A stretch of 57,208 nt of DNA, taken from a virus. A program made the translations under genes and the position numbers. Below the pieces are notes generated by a model. The model ran no database searches and was not told where the DNA came from. It saw only the letters and a program-made list of their open reading frames with translations. Shown one piece after another: positions 26,101-30,920 of this stretch. Every line of letters begins with the position of its first letter. Position 1 is the stretch's first letter. The stretch is from positions 1 to 57,208 of IMG/VR virus record IMGVR_UViG_3300020220_000058, one strand, 5' to 3'.

Positions 26101-29100
26101 ACTTATTCAAAAATGTAGATTCATGGGAAGATTTCAGGAATATATACAACGACCAAGAAATCATATTTTTTGATTACGAAACTACCGGTTTAGTATTTGA
26201 TGAATTCGGCAGAGCGACTAGCAACGGAGCACCAGTTCAGTTTGGTGCAGTAAAAATTAAAAACGGCAAAGAAATAGGCCGAATAAACCTATTCATGAAC
26301 CCCGGCGAGTCGCTCGGAGAATGGTCGCGAAACAATCTCAAAGACATAGACGGAAATCCACTAACAGATGACTGGCTTGGTGGACAGATTTCCGTTGAAG
26401 ATGCTCACAAACAGCTAATCGAGTTCGCTGGGGCTGATGCAATATTCGGAGTTCAAAATGCAACGTTTGATAAAGCTGTTTTGGACGATGTGTTATCAAA
26501 AATGAAATCGGACTGGAGGCCGTCAGGCTACATAGATACACGAGAGCTCGCAAGCCTTGTGCTCCCCAGATGGACACCAGAAACAGAAGATGGGCCATTT
26601 CAGACAAACAAAGATGGTGAAAAGGTCCCTTCCTCAAGTCTTGCCGCAATTACTGAATATCTTGACGTTGAGCTTGGAGATGGCCACCACAACGCAGATG
26701 TTGATGCTTTCGCAGCAAGCGAAGTAATGAGAAAAATGATTGATGGGGCAATCGAAAATGATTGGTCGCGAGATGCCCTATCAAAAGAAAAACGTGATTC
26801 TCGTCATGCGGAAACGATTGCAAAATTTGAAGAGAGCGTTCGGCAATTTGAGTCAGAATTAAGCCAGTATGGTCTATCTTCTGGGCGCCGCCAGCGGCCA
26901 TCTGATGAGGAGATTTATAACCTCAGAATGTCTGGCCCAACCCTAGAGGAAGTCGGGGAGAAGTATGGAATGACGCGCCAAGAAGTGCGCGCTGCAGAAA
27001 TGCGCCATATCAGGAAAATGCGTGATGCCGACTTTGAGGCAACTGGGGCACAGACATCTAGAAGAGAGCGTCGTCTATCTTCTGGAGGGAGACCCACACG
27101 CGCCGGTTCAGCAAAACAAAGAGGGAAAGTAGTCCTCACAAGCCAAGAACCAGGCGGTAAGTGGACTGACGTACCAGAAAACCAACTAAGTCGAAAAGAC
27201 GATTTCTTTGACAATGAAACAGCTTCAAGAATATTGGATAACCCACTAGAGAATTACAACGACCAAACCGGCTGGCCAGTAGCTGCTAGGGATTTCTTCC
27301 AAAGCCTAGTTTTGCAGCAAGAAGGAAGAGACATTCCTGTAATGGATGAAGATGGAAGGTTCACGCCTGAAGGACGCAACCAAGTCAAGAAGATGCTTTT
27401 CGGCTCTAATGAAGCAAGGGAAAAATTCCTAGACCAAATAGAGTCAGGCGATGTATCTCATATGCAGGCCGTTGCGGCTATCACAATTCTCGAAAAGCTT
27501 GGCGACGATAATACAAAACTGGGCCCAAGGGGTGCTTCAGACCACATGTTGGAAACATTTGGGTTTAAGTCTGCACCAGTCTGGGTTTCTGGCCTGGATT
27601 CAAGAGACCCCGACTACGACCTTATAAGAGGAGAGGTCAACTGGACTCCGTTGTCCGAAGAGCAGTGGCTTGATGAGGTCAAGCAGGCGTATGTTGATAA
27701 CAAAAACATAACCAACTATGTTGGAAATAGAAGAGATTGGGTTACAAAGAATAAGGGCAAGTCTGAAAAAGACTACGAATCAAGTCCTGAATTCATCGCA
27801 GACGCTAAGCGCGCATACTTGGAGAACAAGAACACCATTGGTCCTGCAGAAGTCTACTCTCACCCATTCACACATTTCTATGGGATGCGTGAAGAGCAAA
27901 AAGATACAGTCAAGAAGAATTGGCTTTCCCAGAACCCTGGCAAAACAGACGCTGATTACGACAAAGCAATGTCGTGGGACGGAGAGGGTGACCCTGACAA
28001 GTCAACGGAAGCTGGAAGTTGGGGATTTGGAGACCCACGCAGTCTTGGTGGGAAACCATCTACACAGGCAGATGGTGCTTCTAGTAAGAGGCCGACTTCA
28101 GCACGGGGTACGACTAAGAGGCCGACTTCAGCACGGGGTACGACTACTTCTTCATTGCCGCCGGAAACGACACAGAAGCTATTCCAAGCCATAAAGCTCG
28201 ATACGATTCTGTCGGCGCTTGGTATAAAAGACGATGTTACCAGAGAAGAACAAAGAAAGAAGCTTTCTGAACTTATTGGATTTACGATAACGGAGGACTC
28301 ATTCAAGGGCTACAAGCGCACGGGTCCGAGGCCAAGAATTATTCTGGAACTTCTACGCAGGGGTCACATTAAGGACCTAGATTCGCTACGCGAAGCCGAC
28401 AGGACAGATGCAAACCTGGGGAACCTTGTCAATCAAGCAAGAGACTCAGTTTTCATTGCTACCGCATACGGAAGACTGCGTGAAGCAGCAAGAGGTGCTG
28501 GTTTGTCTGAGGATTCATTTGGAGCAAGGCTTTGGGGGAGACTCGGGAAAGAATACGAAGACCATGTTATTAATGGTAAGGGGCAGCCAAGAAGCAGGAT
28601 GGCTGACGGTGCAATTCCAAAAACGTTTAACCTAAGCAAACTAGACCTTATTGGGGAAACGGAACTGTCAGAACTTGTTGACGGCCTAAATGCAATGGCT
28701 GAATCAGAGGGCTCTTCTGCTCGGTTTACGATTGACGATATATTCCCCAAGAACGATAGAGGTTACATCGATGCATTCGGTGAATCAAAGATAAGAATGA
28801 GCAGCGGAAAACCATCTACGCAAAAGGGACAGAGATTCGTTGCCAAGCCTAAGGGGAATAGGCTAACCAGTGCTGCAAATGACACTGCTGAAATGAGATT
28901 CTCCTCGGCGGCTAGACCAACGTACAGAACACCTGGCGGAGGAATCGACAAAGATGCAATGTCTGCAGATATTGAAGATGCGATTCGCGGTCCTCGACTT
29001 GGCGCTGTTGCAATAACTTCTGCAAATGCAGAAACGGTCGGCAGAGAGCAAGTAGATAATCTCACTAGAGCCATAACTCTTCGTCAGCACATAGCAGACA

Positions 29101-30833
29101 TGTTCCCAAGCGTTGTTAACGATAGAACACAGGTCTCCTACGATATAGAGCCTCTCCTGACGGAGCAAGGCATAAGTCCAAAAGATGCAGAAAAACTGAC
29201 AGACCTAGTTAACGACCTAGATGAATACATCGACGGGATAGTTAAGCAGTTCGAGGACGAGGGTGACAAGCTAGAAAGCGGTCTGCGCGAAATGACAGAC
29301 ATGCTCGACGAGGTATCTGAGCTACGTAAGTATCGCAAAGAGACAATCGACAAGTATGGCGAAGATGACGCAAGAAACTTGATAGACAGACTTGACGAAA
29401 AGATAAATAAACTTACGACATCAATTGATGACAAGTATCAGGCTACCATAGGTAGCAACAGAACAAACATGGCAAAACTTCGCGATGAAGCGCTTGCCTT
29501 GGTTGACGAAAATCCAGGGTTTGACAGGCCAAAGAAGGGCGGCGACAAGCCGCGCCTATCAAGCGGCGCCAACTCCCTGTCGTCGAAGCTGATAGGCATT
29601 GAAATGGCCATGGGCCGAGCCGAAGAAGGCGGTCTACCTAAATACAAGCCGGTCAGCAAGATGGACATGAACCTTCCAAACGGAACGCGCCTGTCTTCTG
29701 GCAAGGCTGACGAATGGTACGAGAACCTGACAGCGAAGCTTGTAGAGCAGATTGAAAAGATTCAGGCATCGGGCGGGGACAAGTGGGAATTCCCATGGCA
29801 TCGAACTGGGGCCATGCCGAAGAACGCAATCAGCGGCCACGTTTTCTCTGGTATGAACCCATTTGTCCTGTTGCTTGCTGCTGATGAAAAGGGTTACTCA
29901 ACACACCGCTGGGCTACATACAAGCAGTGGCAGAGCGTGGGTGGAAATGTAATGAAGAACGAAAAGGGCCAGACACTCCTGAAGCCAGTTTTCAAGAAGG
30001 TTAAGGACCCAGACACAGGTAAAGAAGAGACAAAGCTTGTCAACTGGAGCGCATATACCGTGTTCAACGTTGCCCAGGTGGAGGGAATAAATCCAGAAGA
30101 TTACGACGACAAGCCCAAAGACCTTCTTGATGAGGCAGCCAGAGTGGAGAGGGCCGAAAAAGCATTCGCCATAGTCGGTGCAGACATAGAAACCGGAGAT
30201 GGCTCACGTGCTTACTACAGCCCGTCAAACGATAAGATAGTTATGCCGCCGTTTGCTTACTTCAAGACCCCAGAGGGCTACTACGCGACCCTTGGCCATG
30301 AGCTTGTTCACTGGACTGGACACTCCTCCAGACTTGATAGGCCAAACATGAACCGCTTCGGCACCCCTGCATACGCTCGGGAGGAATTGGTTGCAGAGCT
30401 TGGCTCGGCTTTCTTGATGGCCAATTTCGGCATGGCTGCAGAGCCACGAGAAGACCACGCTCACTACCTGGCCAACTGGCTAAAGGTTTTGCGCGAGGAG
30501 CCAAAGGCCCTACAAGAAGCAGCAAGAGAGGCCCAAAAGGCGTCGAAGCTTCTCATCGAAAAGATGAGGGAAGTGCTTGAGGGTGCCGAAGTAGCCGAAG
30601 AAACGCTTGATGATGTTGACGGGACGAAGAGCGCATGGGTCGGAATGTCTGACGACATTGGGAGAGAATCACTGCTCCAGGTTGCAGGCATTCTTCCCGC
30701 ATACCTACGCATGGAGGTGGAAGCGGCCATTAAAAGCACCGCCCCAGGGGGACCCCTATCAACTAAGGTTATTAACAGAATTTCAAAAACAATTGAACTT
30801 CTAGAGACATTCTCAAAGCAAAAAGGTATTTGA
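16623..30833 (+). CDS. Giant self-processing head polyprotein (prohead protease plus cargo proteins joined by SSG motifs)
   Basis: One unbroken 4736-codon frame. Residues 1-170 are an S78 prohead protease. Residues 180-745 are a low-complexity, basic then coiled-coil region. From residue 746 on, segments of 11-653 residues are separated by a motif of mostly Arg, then Phe/Leu/Met, Ser, Ser, Gly. Recognised segments are a sigma-region-4-like HTH array (1238-1503), KTSC-type domains (1646-1894), UvrD-like helicase (1895-2547), DEDDh exonuclease (3140-3421), a single HTH (3422-3488) and an ArdC-like protein (4361-4736). The protease sits between portal and capsid genes as in other HK97-type phages. 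I infer that it cuts the motifs in the prohead so that cargo is packaged and injected. This extends the known idea of 'polyvalent' injected phage proteins. Individual families are well supported; processing is a hypothesis. Confidence 0.88.
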   Translation: MSKSFVNPEIQYKAATQGAINLDEARGIVECFVAGIGNKDSVGDVCAPGAFAKSLLRRKPRVVWGHNWNDPIGKVLEIYEVPANDPRLPSKMRAAGIGGLYAKVQFNLMSEKGKEAFASVAFFGEEQEWSIGYKTINAKFDQQMQANVLFEVELYEVSPVLHGANQLTGTISVKSDENNATAVMERAVSSIANADSENSPELKEVLYALRNIASMISDNEKHEYGMPSVMPSANRQPIPSMPSPAPSTAPRSVVKPTRPSIPENPMVVALRRELVARTGSNIIVRSAGDNVVVFDRIMSDGSSCTYRLAYHYADGEFMFGKPEKVNAQTVYTPETPGAPGDAYWGDDYSETPKSLQSGDFWSAGFYSELTSQPDTSNALMEVIESLQHLINEKSEYVIPVEPAEAFELRQMIDPVLEYYNADARVTEEGIVVKSAHNPELIEALDVATKSVLGKIRRGIGAGRRLDAPNIGGGKGRSRAARAIGAATGGVAGNLDPSKISLNDPDGDGWAREGSRNPVWVGFKKAVEKIAGSVGRKKKPSKDKQRARSAVNADKPGPPRVRSGAPWDAPLTPAPPRPSRVTLTDDAGARLRELGKERARELGFDRNIDPVLPRPRKKLTNQVSAAPRPGEGRSRASGESIANAIRRSKSAPNPVLGQEMANDVAKFGYPEEMSTDDLVRTVGKFRGEIAKARENLEKIQADRDSGKKVSSSEIGKARQSVDSLRQRASVYSSEISKRDKIKGSDRFSSGKAITPEDRRKRRHAPLGTTGEFDLPDEVATRNKHEEFVAEFRKNNGFWLDIPREGTVASMNTSEEWQRAREIATNVGILEWQENERNRRPKGFSEKARSSMDYLTWFGGYTKRLGDYLDREESSENVTDDELAGARAAVLDALAFRMATPTGPESQNTLAAMLADAGFGPNGKHEKAFGGRKKSSVVGFSSGRGNRVDTRVLDQLMNDGKEVSDDDVKAILMPNAGILMHPEYNDRTGEVSLGWKNVLESSLEDRSFNRGSQRAMIRLDDEGYQKFTEALEAANGELTPSDGLPSSSRSVRDREYPYSWGKSRMGAFSSGRKYPPEIEDELVFDSELGGNRAADRINTENVDMEIVPSSDIGLDGPDDGAWTVVGMYRGEDYGSVDYIYELDTFDSVEEARRFIETFDRLIDEEIRPGDPDFFLDIDNYNKDNKISLDDDLDSAISKAVQSRKDRENDPYDYGSLLSSVLSDRSLNLFGDGESRFSSGRNKAERRQSVKRVMAEDMADREVNLGILSRRMKGETLDEVGRAYGIDRGTVRQMEMREMKRLRDGATPSEILAYRMTGLTLDDMGRMLGMSREEVRRIESREIARMRLGGRDGSDAIFEGRKAGLSRNSIKKLTGMSMDDIATKERKGFERAVTREDVSHQIFDKYVTRFGEDELTDAELAEELGVSERIVSEVRAGAKKDILDARRGMDEHYSSLPEPTDEELQEMADYYANDFAREQGFGSYAEYKDYVSSVGREDDGERLSSGAGKRDLTFSQKVGQRVFEEAEKIAKEDNRDIFDTLDSLVFDERMDSTNRRKDFDVAEMYSHINSLLFPEGARESRKRRLWRRERLSSGRTGRGRKNRRQGKSNQGAWSEEDLQRFRDRNVLRAKTRPGKRKDGPSAEEFSSGRKRIDTAGSSALTGAFYDADNKRLVVGFNKGGVYAYDGVTPEDIEEMHNAESKGAAMASIKKKYKGVRLSEADDSFKATKQGDEWVVNPDNETTYSISEDGGEFFVLRTSGSYARDGGQSGDEYYHPESFKNMDSAMKWVEQDFLPSITPEPWDEDDYDVDRLSSGGPARAAAQMQFDTRRSRKATEMTYDPQDGRVGITYNDGKQRFFSEVPYEVARAAGNPSKDIDNFIDDLERGKVGKEGGRFSSGASSVPRTDFDYSYQKFPPTEEQAVIADAVATGENVIVRAFAGTGKTSTLVMIAERLKRQDPKKKIVYMAFNKDIQLEAEGKFPGNTESRTGDSISWNWVKQTMGEAFTDRMKGNPPERVKSKGTRNKDISIHFKIKQMEHPDGLKDEKTGNPIVLDAVDVTKLVREAVKEFLISEDDEIGTQHFKKIQNVPPALLGHAKAIWDDMNDPDGVMKLDNSVFTKMWALSRPQLSDGVGLFKGKPSVIFFDEAQDINPVMAKVMREQNIQVIFVGDSYQAIYGFRGASDSLEKAEATYDLPLTGSWRFDSKIAGYANRFLAYMGSKDRIRGVGKPGDGVVEPESMVDPDAILTRSNGGALRAVVEQIKNGRIVGTSENFKKDLTKFAWHAISLKADKPVKNPHPELEEFSSWQEVTDAANAEDASPRLRMLVQLFNDTPNIIEILDQVVVGGKLRGESGGGSGKRILPSEVTDGFEMSIDPSSLGKWAGDKKTSVLYKNGKLFFQLPYTAKGSSGDDSKKSWIKENLGKINRFEYGKPEETGGKFAVFVDATPEQAAKLLSGITSGDAQEVDVMVMTAHRSKGLEFGKVQLYGDFPRPRKNKNTGEMEYPAPEEQRLQYVASTRAIRELDPGPTSWIYNETSEDDESPGVPSGFSSGAKGNPMPSAIGKDMVLEDGGTYEDNMFRGTYVADFNGGKMVIQPAGRDSWAVYRADFMGGEDGPSYNFSYGPPTDESEFSSLADAYEHVLNYVKDNDITLDQMDGSRRSKGSESFSVAKIGNSGSGISERFSSGRKNADKRLKAARKFSRGGDADDDGRLSSGKRDSDEGFASGRILSRLRGREETTQKEADELYKWAAEASKKRPDDEYLSRVVGKGSEYGEGLDEKDFEYIRQQQLIDFIVDNDLHLRDPEGAGRILDIWTGESRGRIKDKDWEALSELRYRRQQREDDAFNREALKDVAESQGMPRDDQQKLAIFAWAASRFGKYPLVEDVVRGGRTNIPNSLDDREWKFLKTEWLNSDAPDPQPLNTRMTNGDMGPDRYLEQDYLAYMRESGMTGLLEKYQTRGGLTGKDWAYVKKLHDDLGPRGWRNPKSASYRGITRKERREIDKKTGRLSDWDVLTEAQRASLEKRKEKFNLTESMANALSSGRTTPNKPKQDDGRLSSGGDPTPEQIEAEDRENRADFYKNSSGLYENELAEWLDANPSKTEKDYESSPEFAERLDDMDSIMGDFADAEAERRLDDYANRMSSGGKPPRYPRPPTLGAFLGSTDDLFKNVDSWEDFRNIYNDQEIIFFDYETTGLVFDEFGRATSNGAPVQFGAVKIKNGKEIGRINLFMNPGESLGEWSRNNLKDIDGNPLTDDWLGGQISVEDAHKQLIEFAGADAIFGVQNATFDKAVLDDVLSKMKSDWRPSGYIDTRELASLVLPRWTPETEDGPFQTNKDGEKVPSSSLAAITEYLDVELGDGHHNADVDAFAASEVMRKMIDGAIENDWSRDALSKEKRDSRHAETIAKFEESVRQFESELSQYGLSSGRRQRPSDEEIYNLRMSGPTLEEVGEKYGMTRQEVRAAEMRHIRKMRDADFEATGAQTSRRERRLSSGGRPTRAGSAKQRGKVVLTSQEPGGKWTDVPENQLSRKDDFFDNETASRILDNPLENYNDQTGWPVAARDFFQSLVLQQEGRDIPVMDEDGRFTPEGRNQVKKMLFGSNEAREKFLDQIESGDVSHMQAVAAITILEKLGDDNTKLGPRGASDHMLETFGFKSAPVWVSGLDSRDPDYDLIRGEVNWTPLSEEQWLDEVKQAYVDNKNITNYVGNRRDWVTKNKGKSEKDYESSPEFIADAKRAYLENKNTIGPAEVYSHPFTHFYGMREEQKDTVKKNWLSQNPGKTDADYDKAMSWDGEGDPDKSTEAGSWGFGDPRSLGGKPSTQADGASSKRPTSARGTTKRPTSARGTTTSSLPPETTQKLFQAIKLDTILSALGIKDDVTREEQRKKLSELIGFTITEDSFKGYKRTGPRPRIILELLRRGHIKDLDSLREADRTDANLGNLVNQARDSVFIATAYGRLREAARGAGLSEDSFGARLWGRLGKEYEDHVINGKGQPRSRMADGAIPKTFNLSKLDLIGETELSELVDGLNAMAESEGSSARFTIDDIFPKNDRGYIDAFGESKIRMSSGKPSTQKGQRFVAKPKGNRLTSAANDTAEMRFSSAARPTYRTPGGGIDKDAMSADIEDAIRGPRLGAVAITSANAETVGREQVDNLTRAITLRQHIADMFPSVVNDRTQVSYDIEPLLTEQGISPKDAEKLTDLVNDLDEYIDGIVKQFEDEGDKLESGLREMTDMLDEVSELRKYRKETIDKYGEDDARNLIDRLDEKINKLTTSIDDKYQATIGSNRTNMAKLRDEALALVDENPGFDRPKKGGDKPRLSSGANSLSSKLIGIEMAMGRAEEGGLPKYKPVSKMDMNLPNGTRLSSGKADEWYENLTAKLVEQIEKIQASGGDKWEFPWHRTGAMPKNAISGHVFSGMNPFVLLLAADEKGYSTHRWATYKQWQSVGGNVMKNEKGQTLLKPVFKKVKDPDTGKEETKLVNWSAYTVFNVAQVEGINPEDYDDKPKDLLDEAARVERAEKAFAIVGADIETGDGSRAYYSPSNDKIVMPPFAYFKTPEGYYATLGHELVHWTGHSSRLDRPNMNRFGTPAYAREELVAELGSAFLMANFGMAAEPREDHAHYLANWLKVLREEPKALQEAAREAQKASKLLIEKMREVLEGAEVAEETLDDVDGTKSAWVGMSDDIGRESLLQVAGILPAYLRMEVEAAIKSTAPGGPLSTKVINRISKTIELLETFSKQKGI
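17160..18869 (+). other. Polyprotein linker: low-complexity, basic and coiled-coil region
   Basis: Residues 180-749. It contains Pro/Ser/Met-rich linkers (about 220-260), a small alpha/beta segment (about 265-420), a Gly/Arg/Ala-rich stretch, a 'LNDPDGDGWAREGS' acidic loop near residue 508, a basic Pro-rich stretch (about 530-660) and a coiled coil (about 660-745). The first SSG motif (Phe at 18858) closes it. No motif is visible before residue 745, so protease and linker would leave as one piece unless cut elsewhere. Confidence 0.6.
20334..21131 (+). other. Polyprotein segment: tandem sigma-70-region-4-like HTH array
   Basis: Residues 1238-1503, between the motifs at 20322 and 21120. Three or four related units: 'TLDEVGRAYGIDRGTVRQME' (residues 1273-1292), 'TLDDMGRMLGMSREEVRRIE' (1317-1336), a more divergent one near 1363, and 'LTDAELAEELGVSERIVSEV' (about 1412-1431). 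The first two match the 'TL.EIG...G.(S/T)...(I/V)RQIE...L..LR' pattern of sigma-factor region 4. A freed 266-residue piece could touch promoter -35 DNA or the host RNA polymerase beta flap. Transcription factor activity is inferred. Confidence 0.75.
21558..22304 (+). other. Polyprotein segments: two KTSC-like domains
   Basis: Residues 1646-1811 and 1812-1894, split by the motif at 22044. The first has 'SSALTGAFYDADNKRLVVGF' followed by 'GGVYAYDGVTPEDIEEM', the KTSC pattern (short strands around 'Y.Y.gVp...w..l..A.S.G.f'). The second has 'SRKATEMTYDPQDGRVGITY' followed by 'FSEVPYEVARAAG', a degenerate version of the same fold. KTSC domains occur in phage and bacterial proteins tied to RNA or DNA metabolism, but their biochemistry is poorly known. 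Confidence 0.65.
22305..24263 (+). other. Polyprotein segment: complete UvrD/Rep-like SF1 helicase
   Basis: Residues 1895-2547, 653 residues between two SSG motifs, about the size of a free SF1A helicase. Motifs in order: Q-motif like 'PPTEEQAVIADAVATGEN', Walker A 'FAGTGKTST' (Lys at 1939), Walker B 'FFDEAQD' (Asp-Glu at 2141-2142), motif III 'VFVGDSYQAIYGFRGA', motif V 'VMTAHRSKGLEF', motif VI 'EEQRLQYVASTRA'. It looks intact and enzymatically competent. A 3'-5' translocase delivered with the genome could remove host proteins or start DNA processing at once. Confidence 0.88.
24786..25733 (+). other. Polyprotein segment: helical protein with short internal repeats
   Basis: Residues 2722-3037, between Phe-Ala-Ser-Gly at 24774 and the motif at 25722. 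All-helical, with a recurring 'L(T/D).(K/R)D(W/F)....(K/R)' element, for example near 'GLDEKDFEYIRQQ', 'RIKDKDWEALSEL', 'SLDDREWKFLKTE' and 'GLTGKDWAYVKKL'. The pattern suggests a repeat protein of four or more helical pairs. No enzyme motif. Function unknown. Confidence 0.55.
26040..26885 (+). other. Polyprotein segment: DnaQ-like DEDDh 3'-5' exonuclease
   Basis: Residues 3140-3421. Exo I is 'IFFDYETTG' (Asp 3184, Glu 3186), Exo II is 'GVQNATFDKAVLD' (Asp 3283), Exo III is 'HHNADVDAF' (His 3356, Asp 3361). All four acidic ligands and the DEDDh histidine are present, and the spacing is normal. It is flanked by SSG motifs at 26028 and 26874. As a free protein it would remove 3' ends of DNA or RNA. 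Confidence 0.88.
26886..27086 (+). other. Polyprotein segment: single sigma-4-like HTH, 67 residues
   Basis: Residues 3422-3488, motif to motif. 'TLEEVGEKYGMTRQEVRAAE' (from residue 3440) is closely similar to the units of the HTH array about 2200 residues upstream, including the Met-Arg ending. It looks like a duplicated unit moved into its own cleavage cassette. If released it would be a peptide of about 7-8 kDa with one DNA-binding HTH. Confidence 0.7.
27087..28808 (+). other. Polyprotein segment: unknown protein with DYESSPEF-type repeats
   Basis: Residues 3489-4062. It holds two copies of a 'NPGKTEKDYESSPEF'-like element ('NKGKSEKDYESSPEF' and 'NPGKTDADYDKAMSW'), plus a third in the preceding 85-residue segment ('NPSKTEKDYESSPEF', near 25910). 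A 30-base direct repeat (28084-28143) encodes Lys-Arg-Pro-Thr-Ser-Ala-Arg-Gly-Thr-Thr twice. The last 200 residues are helical. No family recognised. Confidence 0.5.
28084..28145 (+). repeat. 30-base direct tandem repeat in the polyprotein gene
   Basis: Two back-to-back copies starting AAGAGGCCGACTTCAGCACG are identical over 30 bases. Identity at nucleotide level points to recent duplication, unlike the SSG motifs, which are conserved only as protein. It encodes a basic, Ser/Thr-rich linker. Confidence 0.85.
29703..30833 (+). other. Polyprotein segment: C-terminal ArdC-like antirestriction protein
   Basis: Residues 4361-4736, released by the last motif at 29691. The first half, 'EWYENLTAKLVEQIEKI' through 'FPWHRTG', 'SGMNPFVLLLAADEKGYSTHRWATYKQW' and 'YTVFNVAQVEGI', matches the ArdC N-terminal single-strand-DNA-binding domain. 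The second half is a metallopeptidase-like domain with HELVH (His 4559, Glu 4560, His 4563) and 'AREELVAELGSAFLM' for the third ligand. ArdC proteins protect incoming DNA from restriction, which fits delivery with the genome. Confidence 0.85.
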
Positions 30834-30857
30834 CATTAGCGGATATATGCCGCAATA

Positions 30858-30886
30858 CATACTCGAATGATAGTTTAGAGTATAAT
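30858..30886 (+). promoter_or_regulatory. Possible promoter for the acidic scaffold-like gene
   Basis: A perfect TATAAT stands at 30881-30886, 35 bases before the ATG at 30921. No good -35 hexamer lies 17 bases upstream (CATACT at best), so strength is uncertain. AGGAG about 13 bases before the ATG is the ribosome site. Confidence 0.4.
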
Positions 30887-30920
30887 TTTACGGCAGTGAC
30901 AATATAGGAGACCGTCTTTT

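Larger units (their letters stand above)
18858..29702 (+). repeat. Recurring [Arg/Gly]-[Phe/Leu/Met]-Ser-Ser-Gly junction motif, 22 copies
   Basis: Codon starts of the hydrophobic residue: 18858, 19434, 19818, 20322, 21120, 21384, 21546, 22044, 22293, 24252, 24654, 24741, 24774 (Phe-Ala-Ser-Gly), 25722, 25773, 26028, 26874, 27075, 28797, 28899 (Ser-Ser-Ala), 29556, 29691. Arg precedes in 15 of 22, Gly or Ala in six, Glu in one. The residue after Gly is usually Arg, Lys, Gly or Ala. Serines are written TCN in most copies but AGY in several (22293, 24654, 28797, 29556), so the repeat is kept as protein. Copies fall at the edges of recognisable domains, never inside one. Confidence 0.9.

Noticed and set aside
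18858-29702. SSG motifs as inteins or ribosomal skip (2A-like) sites
   Set aside because: No intein blocks (Cys/Ser start with His-Asn end) surround them and no Asn-Pro-Gly-Pro ending is present. A linked serine protease makes proteolysis the simpler idea.
16623-30833. Giant frame as several genes wrongly joined by read errors
   Set aside because: The frame runs 4736 codons with no stop and consistent codon use; no ribosome site plus start was seen at the segment borders checked, and borders carry the SSG motif instead.
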